From the NCBI GenBank assembly GCA_903911085.1, contig CAIWCC010000068.1, positions 1 to 45,998 of the forward strand: a DNA stretch of 45,998 bases, given 5' to 3'. Shown in pieces: positions 1 to 7,834 of the stretch; within the stretch, counting starts at the first letter, position 1, and every line of letters begins with the position of its first letter. The DNA comes from an uncultured Bacteroidales bacterium. GTDB taxonomy: Bacteria > Bacteroidota > Bacteroidia > Bacteroidales > Paludibacteraceae. Below the pieces are notes generated by a model that saw nothing but the letters and a program-made list of their open reading frames with translations, did no database searches and had not been told where the DNA came from. The position numbers were made by a program, and so were the translations under genes.

Positions 1-117
1 AATTGGTTAATAGAAAAAACTAATATTCAAAAAGCAAGTAAAGTTCGTTCTACAAAAGGTTTATTGACTTTTGTTTGTGGAAGAATTGCTGCTGCTTTCA
101 TTCATTTAATATTTTAA
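1..117 (+). CDS. C-terminal end of an unidentified gene
   Basis: Frame 1 is open from the first base to a TAA at 115-117 and gives 38 residues, starting NWLIEKTNIQ and ending with a hydrophobic stretch (AAAFIHLIF). The start lies outside the window. The basic then hydrophobic tail could belong to a membrane-associated protein, but I do not recognise the family. It is followed by a 37-bp gap and the hydrolase gene on the same strand, so the two might be co-transcribed. Confidence 0.5.
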   Translation, partial: NWLIEKTNIQKASKVRSTKGLLTFVCGRIAAAFIHLIF

Positions 118-154
118 AATCAACTCTTAATTCGCATATATAATTAAACTAAAA

Positions 155-1003
155 ATGAAGTTATTTAAAATTGAAGCAGGGACATTTCAAGTTGATGGTG
201 GAGCTGCATTTGGTGTTGTGCCAAAACGTGTTTGGCAAAAAAGATATCCTTGCAATGATGAGAATTTTTGTAGATTTACAATGCGATGTTTATTGATTGA
301 TACAGGCCAAAAACGTATCTTAATTGACACTGGATGTGGTGATAAACAATTAGATTATTTAAAATATTACGATTTTGAGGATGTTGTAGCTTTTGAAAAT
401 GAACTCAATAAACTTGGTTACAGCTGCGCCGACATTACCGATGTTATTTATACACATTTGCACTTCGACCATTGCGGAGGTAGCACATATTTTAATTCCG
501 ATAAAACAAAAATTGAACTTACTTTTCCTAATGCCACGCATTATGTAGGTGAAGCTCAATGGAATAATTTCTTAAAACCTAATCTTCGTGAAGGTGATTC
601 TTATTTCAAAGAAAATATGATGCCAATTTATGATGCAGGAAAGTTAAAACTAATTACTGAAAATCAAAATATTTGCTCTGAAGTTGAGTTGCGTCTTTTC
701 GGTGGTCATACAGTTGGGCAGCTGGTGACTTATATTCAATATGGTGGAAAAACAGTTGTTTACGTTGGCGATGTGATTCCTATTTCAGCTTGTTTACCAA
801 TAGCCTGGATTTCGGCTTATGATACTTACCCAATAACTGCTATGGCTGAGAAATCGGAGTTGCTAAATGAGGCTGTAGAAAAACAACAAATACTTGTTTT
901 TGAACATGATGCGCATACCGAATGCTGCACAGTTAAAGAAATTTATGGAAAATTTAGGGTGGATGAAACATTTCTGCTCAACAAAATTAATGTTGAAAAT
1001 TAA
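155..1003 (+). CDS. MBL-fold metallo-hydrolase (lactonase-like)
   Basis: This 282-residue protein is a metallo-beta-lactamase-fold hydrolase. The zinc-binding HxHxDH signature is visible as THLHFDHCGG near residues 100-109. Further metal-ligand positions are the His in FGGHTVGQ (about residue 185), the Asp in YVGDVIP (about 206) and the His in FEHDAHT (about 250). The full-length layout, with an N-terminal strand pair before HxHxDH, resembles AiiA/YtnP-type lactonases and related hydrolases. The substrate cannot be read from sequence. There is no signal peptide, so it is probably cytoplasmic. The ATG at 155 follows an A-rich stretch, as is usual here. Confidence 0.85.
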   Translation: MKLFKIEAGTFQVDGGAAFGVVPKRVWQKRYPCNDENFCRFTMRCLLIDTGQKRILIDTGCGDKQLDYLKYYDFEDVVAFENELNKLGYSCADITDVIYTHLHFDHCGGSTYFNSDKTKIELTFPNATHYVGEAQWNNFLKPNLREGDSYFKENMMPIYDAGKLKLITENQNICSEVELRLFGGHTVGQLVTYIQYGGKTVVYVGDVIPISACLPIAWISAYDTYPITAMAEKSELLNEAVEKQQILVFEHDAHTECCTVKEIYGKFRVDETFLLNKINVEN

Positions 1004-1067
1004 ATTTTTGGTTAGTTAATAATTTTTGATTTATGCACAATGCAACTACTTTTGCGCAATTATTTAA

Positions 1068-1075
1068 TATCTTTG
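1068..1075 (+). promoter_or_regulatory. -7 element of the DUF2147 gene promoter
   Basis: TATCTTTG matches the Bacteroides -7 consensus TAnnTTTG and lies 23 bp before the chosen ATG at 1099. It falls downstream of the in-frame ATG at 1033, which argues that the longer reading frame is not the real start. I do not see a clear -33 TTTG at normal spacing. Confidence 0.55.
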
Positions 1076-1098
1076 CAAAAAATTCAAACACAAAGAAT

Positions 1099-1539
1099 AT
1101 GAAAAAAATTATTTTAAGCTATGCATTTTTATTTGCTATAACTGTATTAAGTTTCGGGCAAGTAAGCAAAATTGTTGGAAAATGGAAAACAATTGATGAC
1201 AAAGATGGAAGTGCCAAGTCAGTAGTATTTATTTTCAAAGCCACAAATGGAAAGTATTATGGTAAAATTGATAAATTATTTAAAGAGCCCGAAAAGCTTT
1301 GTACCGAATGTGGCGGTTCTAATAAGAATCAGCCTATATTAGGTATGATGGTTATCAACAACATGTTAGATGAAGATGGTCAATTAACAGGAGGTACAAT
1401 TCTTGATCCTAAAAACGGTAAAATTTATAAATGTAACATTAAAATTGATTCGGATGATGTCGATAAATTAAGCGTTCGCGGTTCGCTTGATAGGGGCGGG
1501 TTAATAGGACGGTCGCAAACTTGGATTAGATTGAAGTAG
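1099..1539 (+). CDS. DUF2147 family secreted protein
   Basis: Starting at the ATG at 1099, the protein is 146 residues long. It has a classical signal peptide (MKK, a hydrophobic core, cleavage after SFG-Q). The mature part has the DUF2147 hallmarks: GKWKTIDDKDGSAKSVV, the CTECGG pair of cysteines, GGTILDPKNGKIYKC and a C-terminal SVRGSLDRGGLIGRSQTW. The family is common in Bacteroidota and Proteobacteria as periplasmic or surface proteins of unknown biochemical role. An upstream in-frame ATG at 1033 was rejected because a -7 promoter element lies between it and the signal peptide. The gene is monocistronic, with a 387-bp gap after it. Confidence 0.85.
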   Translation: MKKIILSYAFLFAITVLSFGQVSKIVGKWKTIDDKDGSAKSVVFIFKATNGKYYGKIDKLFKEPEKLCTECGGSNKNQPILGMMVINNMLDEDGQLTGGTILDPKNGKIYKCNIKIDSDDVDKLSVRGSLDRGGLIGRSQTWIRLK

Positions 1540-1598
1540 AACTCCAACTGAATAAAATGTCAAATCTGCTTAAGCGAAAACGTTTCTGGCATCTATAA

Positions 1599-1637
1599 AT
1601 GTATTTTTATTTGAATATAGTTTTAATAAAAATACAT
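1599..1637 (+). other. AT-rich perfect inverted repeat
   Basis: Arms ATGTATTTTTATT (1599-1611) and AATAAAAATACAT (1625-1637) pair perfectly over 13 bp around a 13-nt loop. It lies 60 bp after the DUF2147 stop and may help end that transcript, but there is no T-run after it. The rest of the 1540-1784 gap holds nothing I can name. Confidence 0.35.
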
Positions 1638-1782
1638 ATTACTACATATATTTAGAATAAATAACTATTTTGTTTATTGCCTTCATAATTTAGCTATATT
1701 GTTATTGTTCAGTTGATTATGTGTTTTGTTATAAAATCCATACGTTAAATATACCGAAATCGAATAAAAAACACAGAAAAAC

Positions 1783-1815
1783 ATGTTGTACAACATAAAA
1801 AATGTATTACTTTTG
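1783..1815 (+). promoter_or_regulatory. Promoter with overlapping palindrome before the Gate-domain gene
   Basis: TACTTTTG at 1808-1815 fits the -7 element, and GTTG at 1785-1788 lies 19 bp upstream in the -33 position. The -33 region is embedded in a perfect 14-bp palindrome, ATGTTGTACAACAT (1783-1796), a likely operator. A regulator bound there would block the promoter. The neighbouring TetR protein is one candidate. Confidence 0.55.
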
Positions 1816-1926
1816 TACTGTGTTTTTCATGGTATTAGATTTAAGGTTAATTTAAAGATTGGGTTGTCGGGAGACAACCTTTCTTGTTTTATACAAATCT
1901 TACCATTGAAAATATAAAATTCACCA

Positions 1927-2871
1927 ATGATTAAAATTTCCAAACGATTATATACAAGCATAATAACTGCTTTTCCAAAAGCTGGAAAAACTATCTGGTG
2001 GTTGTTGAAAATTATATTGCCCATAAGCTTTTCTGTAAGTCTATTTGAATATTGGGGTTTAATAGAACAAATAGCATCATTACTTACTCCCATTTTTTCA
2101 AAAATCGGTTTACCCGGTGAATCAGCAATTGTTTTTATCTCAAGTATTTTTCTTTCACTATACGCGCCAATCGCTATTATTTCTACTTTATCATTAGATA
2201 TTCGTGAAATTATCATTCTTGCCATAATGTGTTTAATCACACATAATATGGTGGTAGAAACTGCAATTCAAAAAAAGACAGGTTCTTCGGCAATTATTAT
2301 GTTTTCAGTACGATTCATAACTTCATTTGTGGCTGCTTTTATCCTCAATTTATTACTTCCAACTCATTTAGGAATAAGCGTTGCTGCTGCCGAAAAGATT
2401 GTTGATCATAACTTTACAGAAATGATTACACATTGGGTAATAGATGCAGGCTGGTTATCACTAAAAATTGGTTTAATCATATCGGGCTTGATGATATTGC
2501 AAAATGTATTGAAAGAATTTAAAATTATAGATTATATATCTGCGTTTTTTTCACCTTTAATGAAGATTCTGGGTTTGTCAAAAGAAAGCTCTTTTTTGTG
2601 GTTTGTGGCTCAAATTTTAGGCTTAACTTATGGTTCTGCAGTTTTGATTGAAGCAGTACAACAAAACGAAATAAGTCCGACCGACGCCAATTTGCTCAAT
2701 TATCATATAGCAATTAATCATTCGTTATTAGAAGATACGTTGTTATTTGTTGCAATTGGTGTACCTGCTGGATGGATTATTGCCCCGCGAATAGTATTAG
2801 CAATTATTGTAGTATGGAGTGTTCGTGGCATTATGAGGTTTAAATGTAGTAAACTTGTAACATTCAATTAA
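1927..2871 (+). CDS. Nucleoside recognition (Gate) domain membrane protein
   Basis: This 314-residue polytopic membrane protein is built from two related halves, each with the Gate or nucleoside-recognition fold. The first is around residues 15-135 (LLKIILPISFSVSLFEYWGLIE, then SIFLSLYAPIAIISTL). The second is around 165-300 (KIGLIISGLMILQNVLKEF, AQILGLTYGSAVLIEA, NHSLLEDTLLFVAIGVP). I count about eight hydrophobic segments. Related proteins include SpmA/SpmB and NupX-like transporters. The transported solute is not known for this subgroup. It is followed in the same direction by a TetR regulator, and its promoter carries a palindrome, so regulated expression is likely. Confidence 0.8.
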   Translation: MIKISKRLYTSIITAFPKAGKTIWWLLKIILPISFSVSLFEYWGLIEQIASLLTPIFSKIGLPGESAIVFISSIFLSLYAPIAIISTLSLDIREIIILAIMCLITHNMVVETAIQKKTGSSAIIMFSVRFITSFVAAFILNLLLPTHLGISVAAAEKIVDHNFTEMITHWVIDAGWLSLKIGLIISGLMILQNVLKEFKIIDYISAFFSPLMKILGLSKESSFLWFVAQILGLTYGSAVLIEAVQQNEISPTDANLLNYHIAINHSLLEDTLLFVAIGVPAGWIIAPRIVLAIIVVWSVRGIMRFKCSKLVTFN

Positions 2872-2922
2872 TGATAATTATTTGATATATAATGGTTTGT
2901 TTCGTAAATATATTAAATGCAA

Positions 2923-2953
2923 TTGTATATTTGTAAACAAATCATTATCTTTG
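2923..2953 (+). promoter_or_regulatory. tetR-type gene promoter with embedded operator-like palindrome
   Basis: ATTG (2922-2925) and TATCTTTG (2946-2953) are 20 bp apart, a canonical Bacteroidota promoter. Between them lies ATTTGTAAACAAAT (2929-2942), an inverted repeat of TTTGT/ACAAA around AA. A palindrome between the promoter elements is where an autorepressing TetR would bind. Confidence 0.55.
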
Positions 2954-2991
2954 CCAACAACATATAAATCAAAACAAAAAAACAGAGCAAA

Positions 2992-3567
2992 ATGTCGAAC
3001 ACAAAGAATATGCTGATTGAAGTTGCACGTGAACTTTTTGCCGAAAGTGGAAAGAAGGATGTTACGATGAACGATATTGCAGCCGCCTCGAAAAAAGGAC
3101 GACGCACTTTGTATACTTATTTTAATAATAAGGAAGAGATTTACAAAGCTGTAATTGATAAAGAATTGGATACAATATTAGAAAGATTGATAATTGTATC
3201 GAAACAAAATGCAGAACCAGATGTAAAGTTGACGAATCACATTATCACACATTTAAATGCGGTAAAAGATGTTGTTGAAAGAAATGGATCGCTGCGTGCA
3301 GATTTCTTTCACGACATATATGAGGTGGAACGAAAAAGACGAAAGGTTGATGGTCAGGAAATTGCACTAATTCGTACAATTGTAGCCGAAGGTATAGAAA
3401 AGAATATTTTCAAACGTATGGATGTTGATTTATCTGCAATAATAATATTTTATTCTATTAAAGGTCTCGAAGTTCCATACATTCGACAGGGAATAAATTC
3501 CGAGTTTGAAAAAAATAAGAATAGTATTGTTGAGTTTATTTTTATGGGAATAAAAAAGAAGCATTAA
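2992..3567 (+). CDS. TetR/AcrR family transcriptional regulator
   Basis: This 191-residue protein has an N-terminal TetR helix-turn-helix at about residues 8-54. The diagnostic pattern is VTMNDIAAASKKGRRTLYTYFNNKEEIYKAVI, in which RRTLYTYF is the recognition helix and following tyrosine motif. The C-terminal two thirds is all-helical and diverged, as expected for the ligand and dimer domain, so the effector cannot be predicted. The gene sits directly after the Gate-domain membrane protein on the same strand but has its own promoter. The palindrome inside that promoter suggests autoregulation. Confidence 0.9.
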   Translation: MSNTKNMLIEVARELFAESGKKDVTMNDIAAASKKGRRTLYTYFNNKEEIYKAVIDKELDTILERLIIVSKQNAEPDVKLTNHIITHLNAVKDVVERNGSLRADFFHDIYEVERKRRKVDGQEIALIRTIVAEGIEKNIFKRMDVDLSAIIIFYSIKGLEVPYIRQGINSEFEKNKNSIVEFIFMGIKKKH

Positions 3568-3705
3568 TTAATTTTTAAATTATACAATTTTAAAATATTG
3601 ATACTTTTGCGTCTATAATTATATCTACAGTTTTATATTTGGTGTGTTTTATTGCGTTGATTATTAATTATATATGTAGTATTATTCAAGTATTTTGTTC
3701 TCGAT

Positions 3706-3737
3706 ATTGCACAATTATAAAAAATGAACTACTTTTG
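3706..3737 (+). promoter_or_regulatory. rplY promoter
   Basis: ATTG (3706-3709) and TACTTTTG (3730-3737) are 20 bp apart. Transcription should begin near 3743 and leave a leader of about 93 nt. That leader contains a 7-bp inverted repeat, TTAAGCG (3773-3779) with CGCTTAA (3800-3806). A second -7-like TACTTTTG lies at 3602-3609 without a clear -33. Confidence 0.6.
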
Positions 3738-3835
3738 TACCACTTTTTTGAAAAAGAAAGTGTGATGGGAAATTAAGCGACTAATCACTTAAAAATAAAC
3801 GCTTAAATTTTGAGTAACACAATAATTAAAACAAA

Positions 3836-4411
3836 ATGAAAACATTTGAATTAAACGGAACAGTTAGAACTGATCTTGGAAAAAAGGCTACTAAAGCCGA
3901 TCGCGCAATTGATAATGTACCTTGTGTATTGTATGGTGTGTCTGATAATGTGCACTTTACTTCTACCAAAAGCGATTTGCGCAAATTAATTTATACTCCT
4001 GAAGTATTTATTGTAGATTTGACTGTTGATGGCGTAAAAACAAAAGCTATCATGAAAGCTTTACAATTCCACCCAGTAACTGATAACGTTTTACATATCG
4101 ATTTTTATCAAATTACCGAAACAAAACCAGTGGTTGTTGAACTTCCAGTAAAACTAGAAGGATTGGCTGAAGGTGTTAAAGCTGGGGGTAAATTGGCGCT
4201 AGAAATGCGTAAATTAAAAGTAAAAGGAATTTATACCCAAATCCCTGAAAATATCGTTATTGATGTAACCTCTCTTGGATTAGGTAAATCAATTCAAGTT
4301 GGTAAAGTATCTGTTGAAAATTTAGAAATATTAAATGCTAAAAACGCAGTTGTAGCCCAAGTTAAATTGACAAGAGCTGCTCGTGGAGCCGCAGCAACAG
4401 CAGGTAAATAA
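3836..4411 (+). CDS. rplY: 50S ribosomal protein L25 / general stress protein Ctc
   Basis: This 191-residue protein is the long (Ctc-type) form of L25, which binds 5S rRNA in the large subunit. The N-terminal L25 domain is at about residues 1-90 (FELNGTVRTDLGKKATKADRAIDNVPCVLYG, then ALQFHPVTDNVLHIDFYQI). The C-terminal TL5-like beta domain is at about 95-180 (VVVELPVKLEGLAEGVKAGGKLALEMRKLKVKG). The Ala/Gly-rich C-terminus is typical. It precedes pth by 83 bp on the same strand, a pairing conserved widely in bacteria, so co-transcription is likely. Confidence 0.95.
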   Translation: MKTFELNGTVRTDLGKKATKADRAIDNVPCVLYGVSDNVHFTSTKSDLRKLIYTPEVFIVDLTVDGVKTKAIMKALQFHPVTDNVLHIDFYQITETKPVVVELPVKLEGLAEGVKAGGKLALEMRKLKVKGIYTQIPENIVIDVTSLGLGKSIQVGKVSVENLEILNAKNAVVAQVKLTRAARGAAATAGK

Positions 4412-4453
4412 ACATTAAACTTAAGTTCAAGATATAACAATGTCTGAAATGAA

Positions 4454-4488
4454 TTGTAACTTGTAACTTGTAACTTGTAACTTGTAAC
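4454..4488 (+). repeat. Five tandem TTGTAAC heptamers
   Basis: Five perfect copies of the 7-mer TTGTAAC run from 4454 to 4488 and end 6 bp before the pth start codon. They fill the ribosome-binding region between rplY and pth. A unit of 7 bp in a perfect array can change copy number by slippage, which would alter leader length without changing the protein. Confidence 0.9.
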
Positions 4489-4494
4489 TTACAA

Positions 4495-5100
4495 ATGAAG
4501 TACTTAATTGTTGGATTGGGTAATATAGGTAACGAATACCAAAATACTCGCCACAACATAGGTTTTACAATATTGGACGCTTTTGCTAAGGCGTCCAATG
4601 TTTTTTTCACAGAGAACCGATATGGAGCTACTTGCGAAGTTAAAATTAAAGGTCGTATGCTTATTTTACTCAAGCCTTCAACCTTTATGAACTTAAGTGG
4701 TAATGCGTTGCGATATTGGATGCAAAAAGAAAATGTTGCTATCGAAAATGTTTTGGTAGTAGTAGATGATATTGCTTTGCCTTTTGGAACATTGCGTCTA
4801 AAACCTAAAGGATCTGACGCTGGTCATAACGGTTTAAAAAATATCCAAGAAATTCTAGGACATAATAATTATGCTCGTTTAAGATTTGGTTTAGGTGACG
4901 ATTTTAAACGTGGTCAGCAAATTGAATATGTGTTAGGTATTTGGACTAATGAACAGTCAAAAGTTATTCCCGAAAGGGCAGAAAAGGCCATCGAAATGAT
5001 CAAGAGTTTTTGCCTTGCAGGTTTGGAATTGACAATGACGCAATTTAATAATACTAAACCTCTCAAACAGCCCAAAGTAGAATTGAAAAATGAAAACTGA
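4495..5100 (+). CDS. pth: Peptidyl-tRNA hydrolase
   Basis: This 201-residue Pth recycles peptidyl-tRNAs released from stalled ribosomes by cleaving the ester bond. Family motifs are clear: the N-terminal [23 protein letters not shown] with the catalytic His of RHNIGF near residue 22, [46 protein letters not shown], and ARLRFGLG. The length is normal. The last 11 bp overlap the start of the Hsp15-like gene, so those two are translationally linked. Two oddities are the heptamer array just upstream and a terminator-like hairpin at codons 27-38, described separately. Confidence 0.95.
   Translation: MKYLIVGLGNIGNEYQNTRHNIGFTILDAFAKASNVFFTENRYGATCEVKIKGRMLILLKPSTFMNLSGNALRYWMQKENVAIENVLVVVDDIALPFGTLRLKPKGSDAGHNGLKNIQEILGHNNYARLRFGLGDDFKRGQQIEYVLGIWTNEQSKVIPERAEKAIEMIKSFCLAGLELTMTQFNNTKPLKQPKVELKNEN
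4572..4607 (+). terminator. Terminator-like hairpin inside pth
   Basis: ATTGGACGC (4572-4580) and GCGTCCAAT (4591-4599) form a perfect 9-bp stem. TTT with AAG (one G-U pair) extends it to 12 bp around a TGCT tetraloop. G and seven Ts (4601-4607) follow. This is the architecture of an intrinsic terminator, about 80 nt into the coding sequence. Whether it terminates in translated mRNA is unknown. Confidence 0.5.
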
Positions 5101-5500
5101 AGTTCGCATTGATAAATGGTTATGGGCTGTGCGATTATTCAAAACTCGTACGCTAGCTGCAGAAGCTTGTAAAAAAGGAAAGGTAATAATTAAAGACGTT
5201 CAAGTAAAACCATCTCGAAATGTTAAGATTGGCGATGTGATTTCAATCAAACGCAATCCGTTTTTATTTTCTTTCAAAGTTTTGGCTCTTTCCGAAAATA
5301 GAATGAATGCTAAATTAGTTGCAGATTTCATGTTAAATGTAACTTCATCTGATCAATTAGAGCTTATTGAGCTTGCTAAATTAGCAGGAAATATGGGAAG
5401 AGATAGAGGAACTGGACGCCCAACCAAAAAAGAACGCCGCGATTTAGAAGACTTCATTGACCCAGAATTTTCTGATGAGGAAGGTGATTGGGACTTTTAG
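5090..5500 (+). CDS. Hsp15-like S4-domain RNA-binding protein
   Basis: This 136-residue protein starts with an S4 RNA-binding domain (residues about 3-65: [47 protein letters not shown]). This is the HslR/Hsp15 arrangement, a protein that binds free 50S subunits carrying stalled peptidyl-tRNA. The acidic and basic C-terminal tail ([19 protein letters not shown]) is typical of Bacteroidota members. The ATG overlaps the pth stop by 11 bp. The function fits that of pth, since both handle stalled peptidyl-tRNA. Confidence 0.9.
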   Translation: MKTEVRIDKWLWAVRLFKTRTLAAEACKKGKVIIKDVQVKPSRNVKIGDVISIKRNPFLFSFKVLALSENRMNAKLVADFMLNVTSSDQLELIELAKLAGNMGRDRGTGRPTKKERRDLEDFIDPEFSDEEGDWDF

Positions 5501-5577
5501 TGTTTTTTTTATAATTAAAATTCCAACAGAATATTTTTAAATATCAATTATTAATTATCAATTATTATTGAGCTGCC

Positions 5578-6126
5578 GTGTTTATAGCAAAAAAACTTAG
5601 AAAAGAAAATATCTGTGAATACTTGCTCTATATGTGGCAAGTAGAGAATTTAATTCGTGCCTTTAATTTCGATTTAGACCAAATAAATCAACGAATTATT
5701 GTACCTTATCCAGTAAGTGATGATGATAGAAAATTGCTATACGAATGGTATGATAGTTTAATAGAGATGATGCGAATGGAGAATGTTCAGCAAGACGGCC
5801 ATCTCCAATTGAATAAAAATATTATTAGCGAATTAGACGAATTACATAGTTTAATTATTCGAACGGGTAAAGATGCTGGTTACAATGCAAAATTTTACCA
5901 CATACTTCCTTCAATATCTCAGCTTCGTAATCAACAGTCTGATACACAAATAAGTGATGTAGAACTTTGCTTTAATTTTCAATACGGAATAATGCTTTTA
6001 CGTATGAAGAAATCTGAAATTTCGACAGAAACACTGCAAGCACAAACTGAAATCAGTAAATTTATGGTTCTACTTGCAAAAAACTACCAGTTGTACCAAG
6101 AAGGCGAATTGGACTTTGAAAACTAA
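5578..6126 (+). CDS. DUF4924 family protein, GTG start
   Basis: This 182-residue protein begins MFIAKKLRKENICEYLLYMWQVENLIRAF, which matches the characteristic opening of DUF4924, a Bacteroidota family of unknown function. The matching N-terminus makes the GTG at 5578 the likely start; no ATG gives this N-terminus. The protein looks mostly helical and soluble, without signal peptide or membrane segments. The 77-bp gap upstream contains two direct copies of ATCAATTATTA (5543-5553 and 5557-5567). It may be transcribed with the upstream pth pair or on its own. Confidence 0.8.
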   Translation: MFIAKKLRKENICEYLLYMWQVENLIRAFNFDLDQINQRIIVPYPVSDDDRKLLYEWYDSLIEMMRMENVQQDGHLQLNKNIISELDELHSLIIRTGKDAGYNAKFYHILPSISQLRNQQSDTQISDVELCFNFQYGIMLLRMKKSEISTETLQAQTEISKFMVLLAKNYQLYQEGELDFEN

Positions 6127-6217
6127 AATTATTCAATATAATTATTTACTAATTGAATGAGAGAAAATTTATAATGACCAAAATTTCACACTTACATGTT
6201 ATCTCATTATTTTTAGT

Positions 6218-6225
6218 TACTTTTG
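6218..6225 (+). promoter_or_regulatory. -7 element before rfbA
   Basis: TACTTTTG fits TAnnTTTG and lies 48 bp before the rfbA ATG. The -33 region is weak (CATG near 6195-6198). Confidence 0.45.
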
Positions 6226-6273
6226 AAACTTATTTGAAAAAAAATCATTTTTACTAACTAATTGTTTATTATT

Positions 6274-7161
6274 ATGAAAGGTATTATTCTTGCTGGTGGT
6301 TCTGGAACACGTTTGTATCCAGTAACAAAAAGTATTTCAAAACAAATTATTCCTGTTTACGATAAACCAATGATTTACTATCCATTATCAGTATTGATGT
6401 TGGCTGGAATCAGAGAAATTCTCATTATTTCAACTCCGCATGATATTCATTTATATGAAAATTTATTAGGAAATGGAGATGATTTTGGAATCAAATTAGA
6501 ATATGCAATTCAAGCATCACCTGATGGTTTGGCTCAAGCTTTTATCATTGGTGAAAAATTTATTGGAACTGATAATGTTTGTATGGTATTGGGTGACAAT
6601 ATATTCTATGGTTTTGATTTTTCACGTACACTCCGTGAAGCTGCAACTTTAGAAGATGGTGCAACGGTTTTTGGTTATTATGTGAATGATCCTGAACGTT
6701 ATGGTGTGGCCGATTTTGATGATAAAGGAAAAGTGCTTAGTTTGGAAGAAAAACCTGAACACCCAAAATCTAATTATGCGGTAACAGGTTTATATTTTTA
6801 TAGCAACGATGTGGTTGAAAAGGCAAAAAATCTAAAACCATCAAAACGTGGTGAATTGGAAATCACTGACTTAAATCGTCTTTATTTAGAAGAAGAACGT
6901 TTAAGTTTGAAAATGATGGGACGTGGAATGGCTTGGCTTGATACTGGTACACATGATAGTCTACTTGAAGCTTCGAATTTTATTGCAACTATCGAAAATA
7001 GACAAGGATTGAAAGTGGCTTGTCTTGAAGAAATAGCTTATAGATATGGTTATATAAATCGCGAAAAATTGTTAAAGCTTGCTGAGCCATTGAAGAAAAA
7101 CCATTATGGTGAATATTTAATTAAAATAGCGAACGAAAAACAAGTTCATAATATTGATTAA
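6274..7161 (+). CDS. rfbA: Glucose-1-phosphate thymidylyltransferase
   Basis: This 295-residue enzyme makes dTDP-glucose from dTTP and glucose-1-phosphate, the first step of dTDP-L-rhamnose synthesis. Visible motifs are the nucleotide-binding loop [16 protein letters not shown] (residues 1-16), [26 protein letters not shown] (catalytic Asp), [18 protein letters not shown] and [18 protein letters not shown]. The ATG at 6274 was chosen over an upstream in-frame TTG because the protein then begins with the universal MKGIILAGG. rfbC and rfbD follow with gaps of about 62 bp, forming one cluster. Confidence 0.97.
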   Translation: MKGIILAGGSGTRLYPVTKSISKQIIPVYDKPMIYYPLSVLMLAGIREILIISTPHDIHLYENLLGNGDDFGIKLEYAIQASPDGLAQAFIIGEKFIGTDNVCMVLGDNIFYGFDFSRTLREAATLEDGATVFGYYVNDPERYGVADFDDKGKVLSLEEKPEHPKSNYAVTGLYFYSNDVVEKAKNLKPSKRGELEITDLNRLYLEEERLSLKMMGRGMAWLDTGTHDSLLEASNFIATIENRQGLKVACLEEIAYRYGYINREKLLKLAEPLKKNHYGEYLIKIANEKQVHNID

Positions 7162-7224
7162 TAAAAAAATATAATTTGTCCTTAATCACCATTACTGGTT
7201 TTTTAAGGCGCATTCAAAATTAAA

Positions 7225-7773
7225 ATGGAAATAATAAAAACCCCCATTGCCGATTTATTAATCATCAAACCTCGTGTTTTTGATGATCCTCGTGGTTATT
7301 TTTGCGAAACATATAATGCTGAAAGATACCGGGAAGCTGGAATTAACCTCGATTTTTGTCAAGATAATCAGTCAAAATCGTCTTATGGTGTAATTCGTGG
7401 TTTACACTATCAATTAAATCCTCAAAGTCAATCTAAATTGGTTTCGGCAGCTCAAGGATCTGTATGGGATGTGGCGGTTGATTTAAGAGCTGGTTCATCA
7501 ACTTTTGGCCAATGGTTTGGTGTTGAATTATCTGAGGAAAATCATCTGCAATTTCTTATTCCACAGGGTTTTGCTCATGGATTTTCGGTGTTATCGGAAA
7601 CAGCATTATTTACCTATAAATGTGATAATTTTTATAGCCCTACTTTGGAGCGTGGAATTTTATACAATGATTTAGATTTGGCTATTGATTGGAAAATTCC
7701 AGCTGATAAAGCAGTTATATCTGAAAAGGACACGAAGCATCCATTGTTCAGAAACGCTGAAAAGAATTTCTAA
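7225..7773 (+). CDS. rfbC: dTDP-4-dehydrorhamnose 3,5-epimerase
   Basis: This 182-residue cupin-fold enzyme epimerises C3 and C5 of dTDP-4-keto-6-deoxyglucose. Seen motifs are FDDPRGYFCETYN, CQDNQSKSSYGVIRGLHYQ (catalytic His in GLHYQ, about residue 61), VAVDLRAGSSTFGQW, IPQGFAHGFSVLSE and the tyrosine in FTYKCDNFYSP. The length is standard. It is the second gene of the rfb cluster, and its substrate-making partner rfbB is not nearby. Confidence 0.97.
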   Translation: MEIIKTPIADLLIIKPRVFDDPRGYFCETYNAERYREAGINLDFCQDNQSKSSYGVIRGLHYQLNPQSQSKLVSAAQGSVWDVAVDLRAGSSTFGQWFGVELSEENHLQFLIPQGFAHGFSVLSETALFTYKCDNFYSPTLERGILYNDLDLAIDWKIPADKAVISEKDTKHPLFRNAEKNF

Positions 7774-7834
7774 TTAAATTTTTATTTGATAATAAAATTC
7801 CTTTTTGGAATAATAAAGTTCGTTTTCAAAATAT

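Noticed and set aside
359-559. Many short frames antisense to or within clear genes
   Set aside because: They lie opposite or out of frame to conserved genes and show no family motifs.
1033-1098. Longer N-terminus for the DUF2147 protein
   Set aside because: A -7 promoter element lies at 1068-1075 and the signal peptide begins at 1099.
4454-4488. CRISPR-like array
   Set aside because: The unit is 7 bp with no spacers, so it is a simple tandem repeat.
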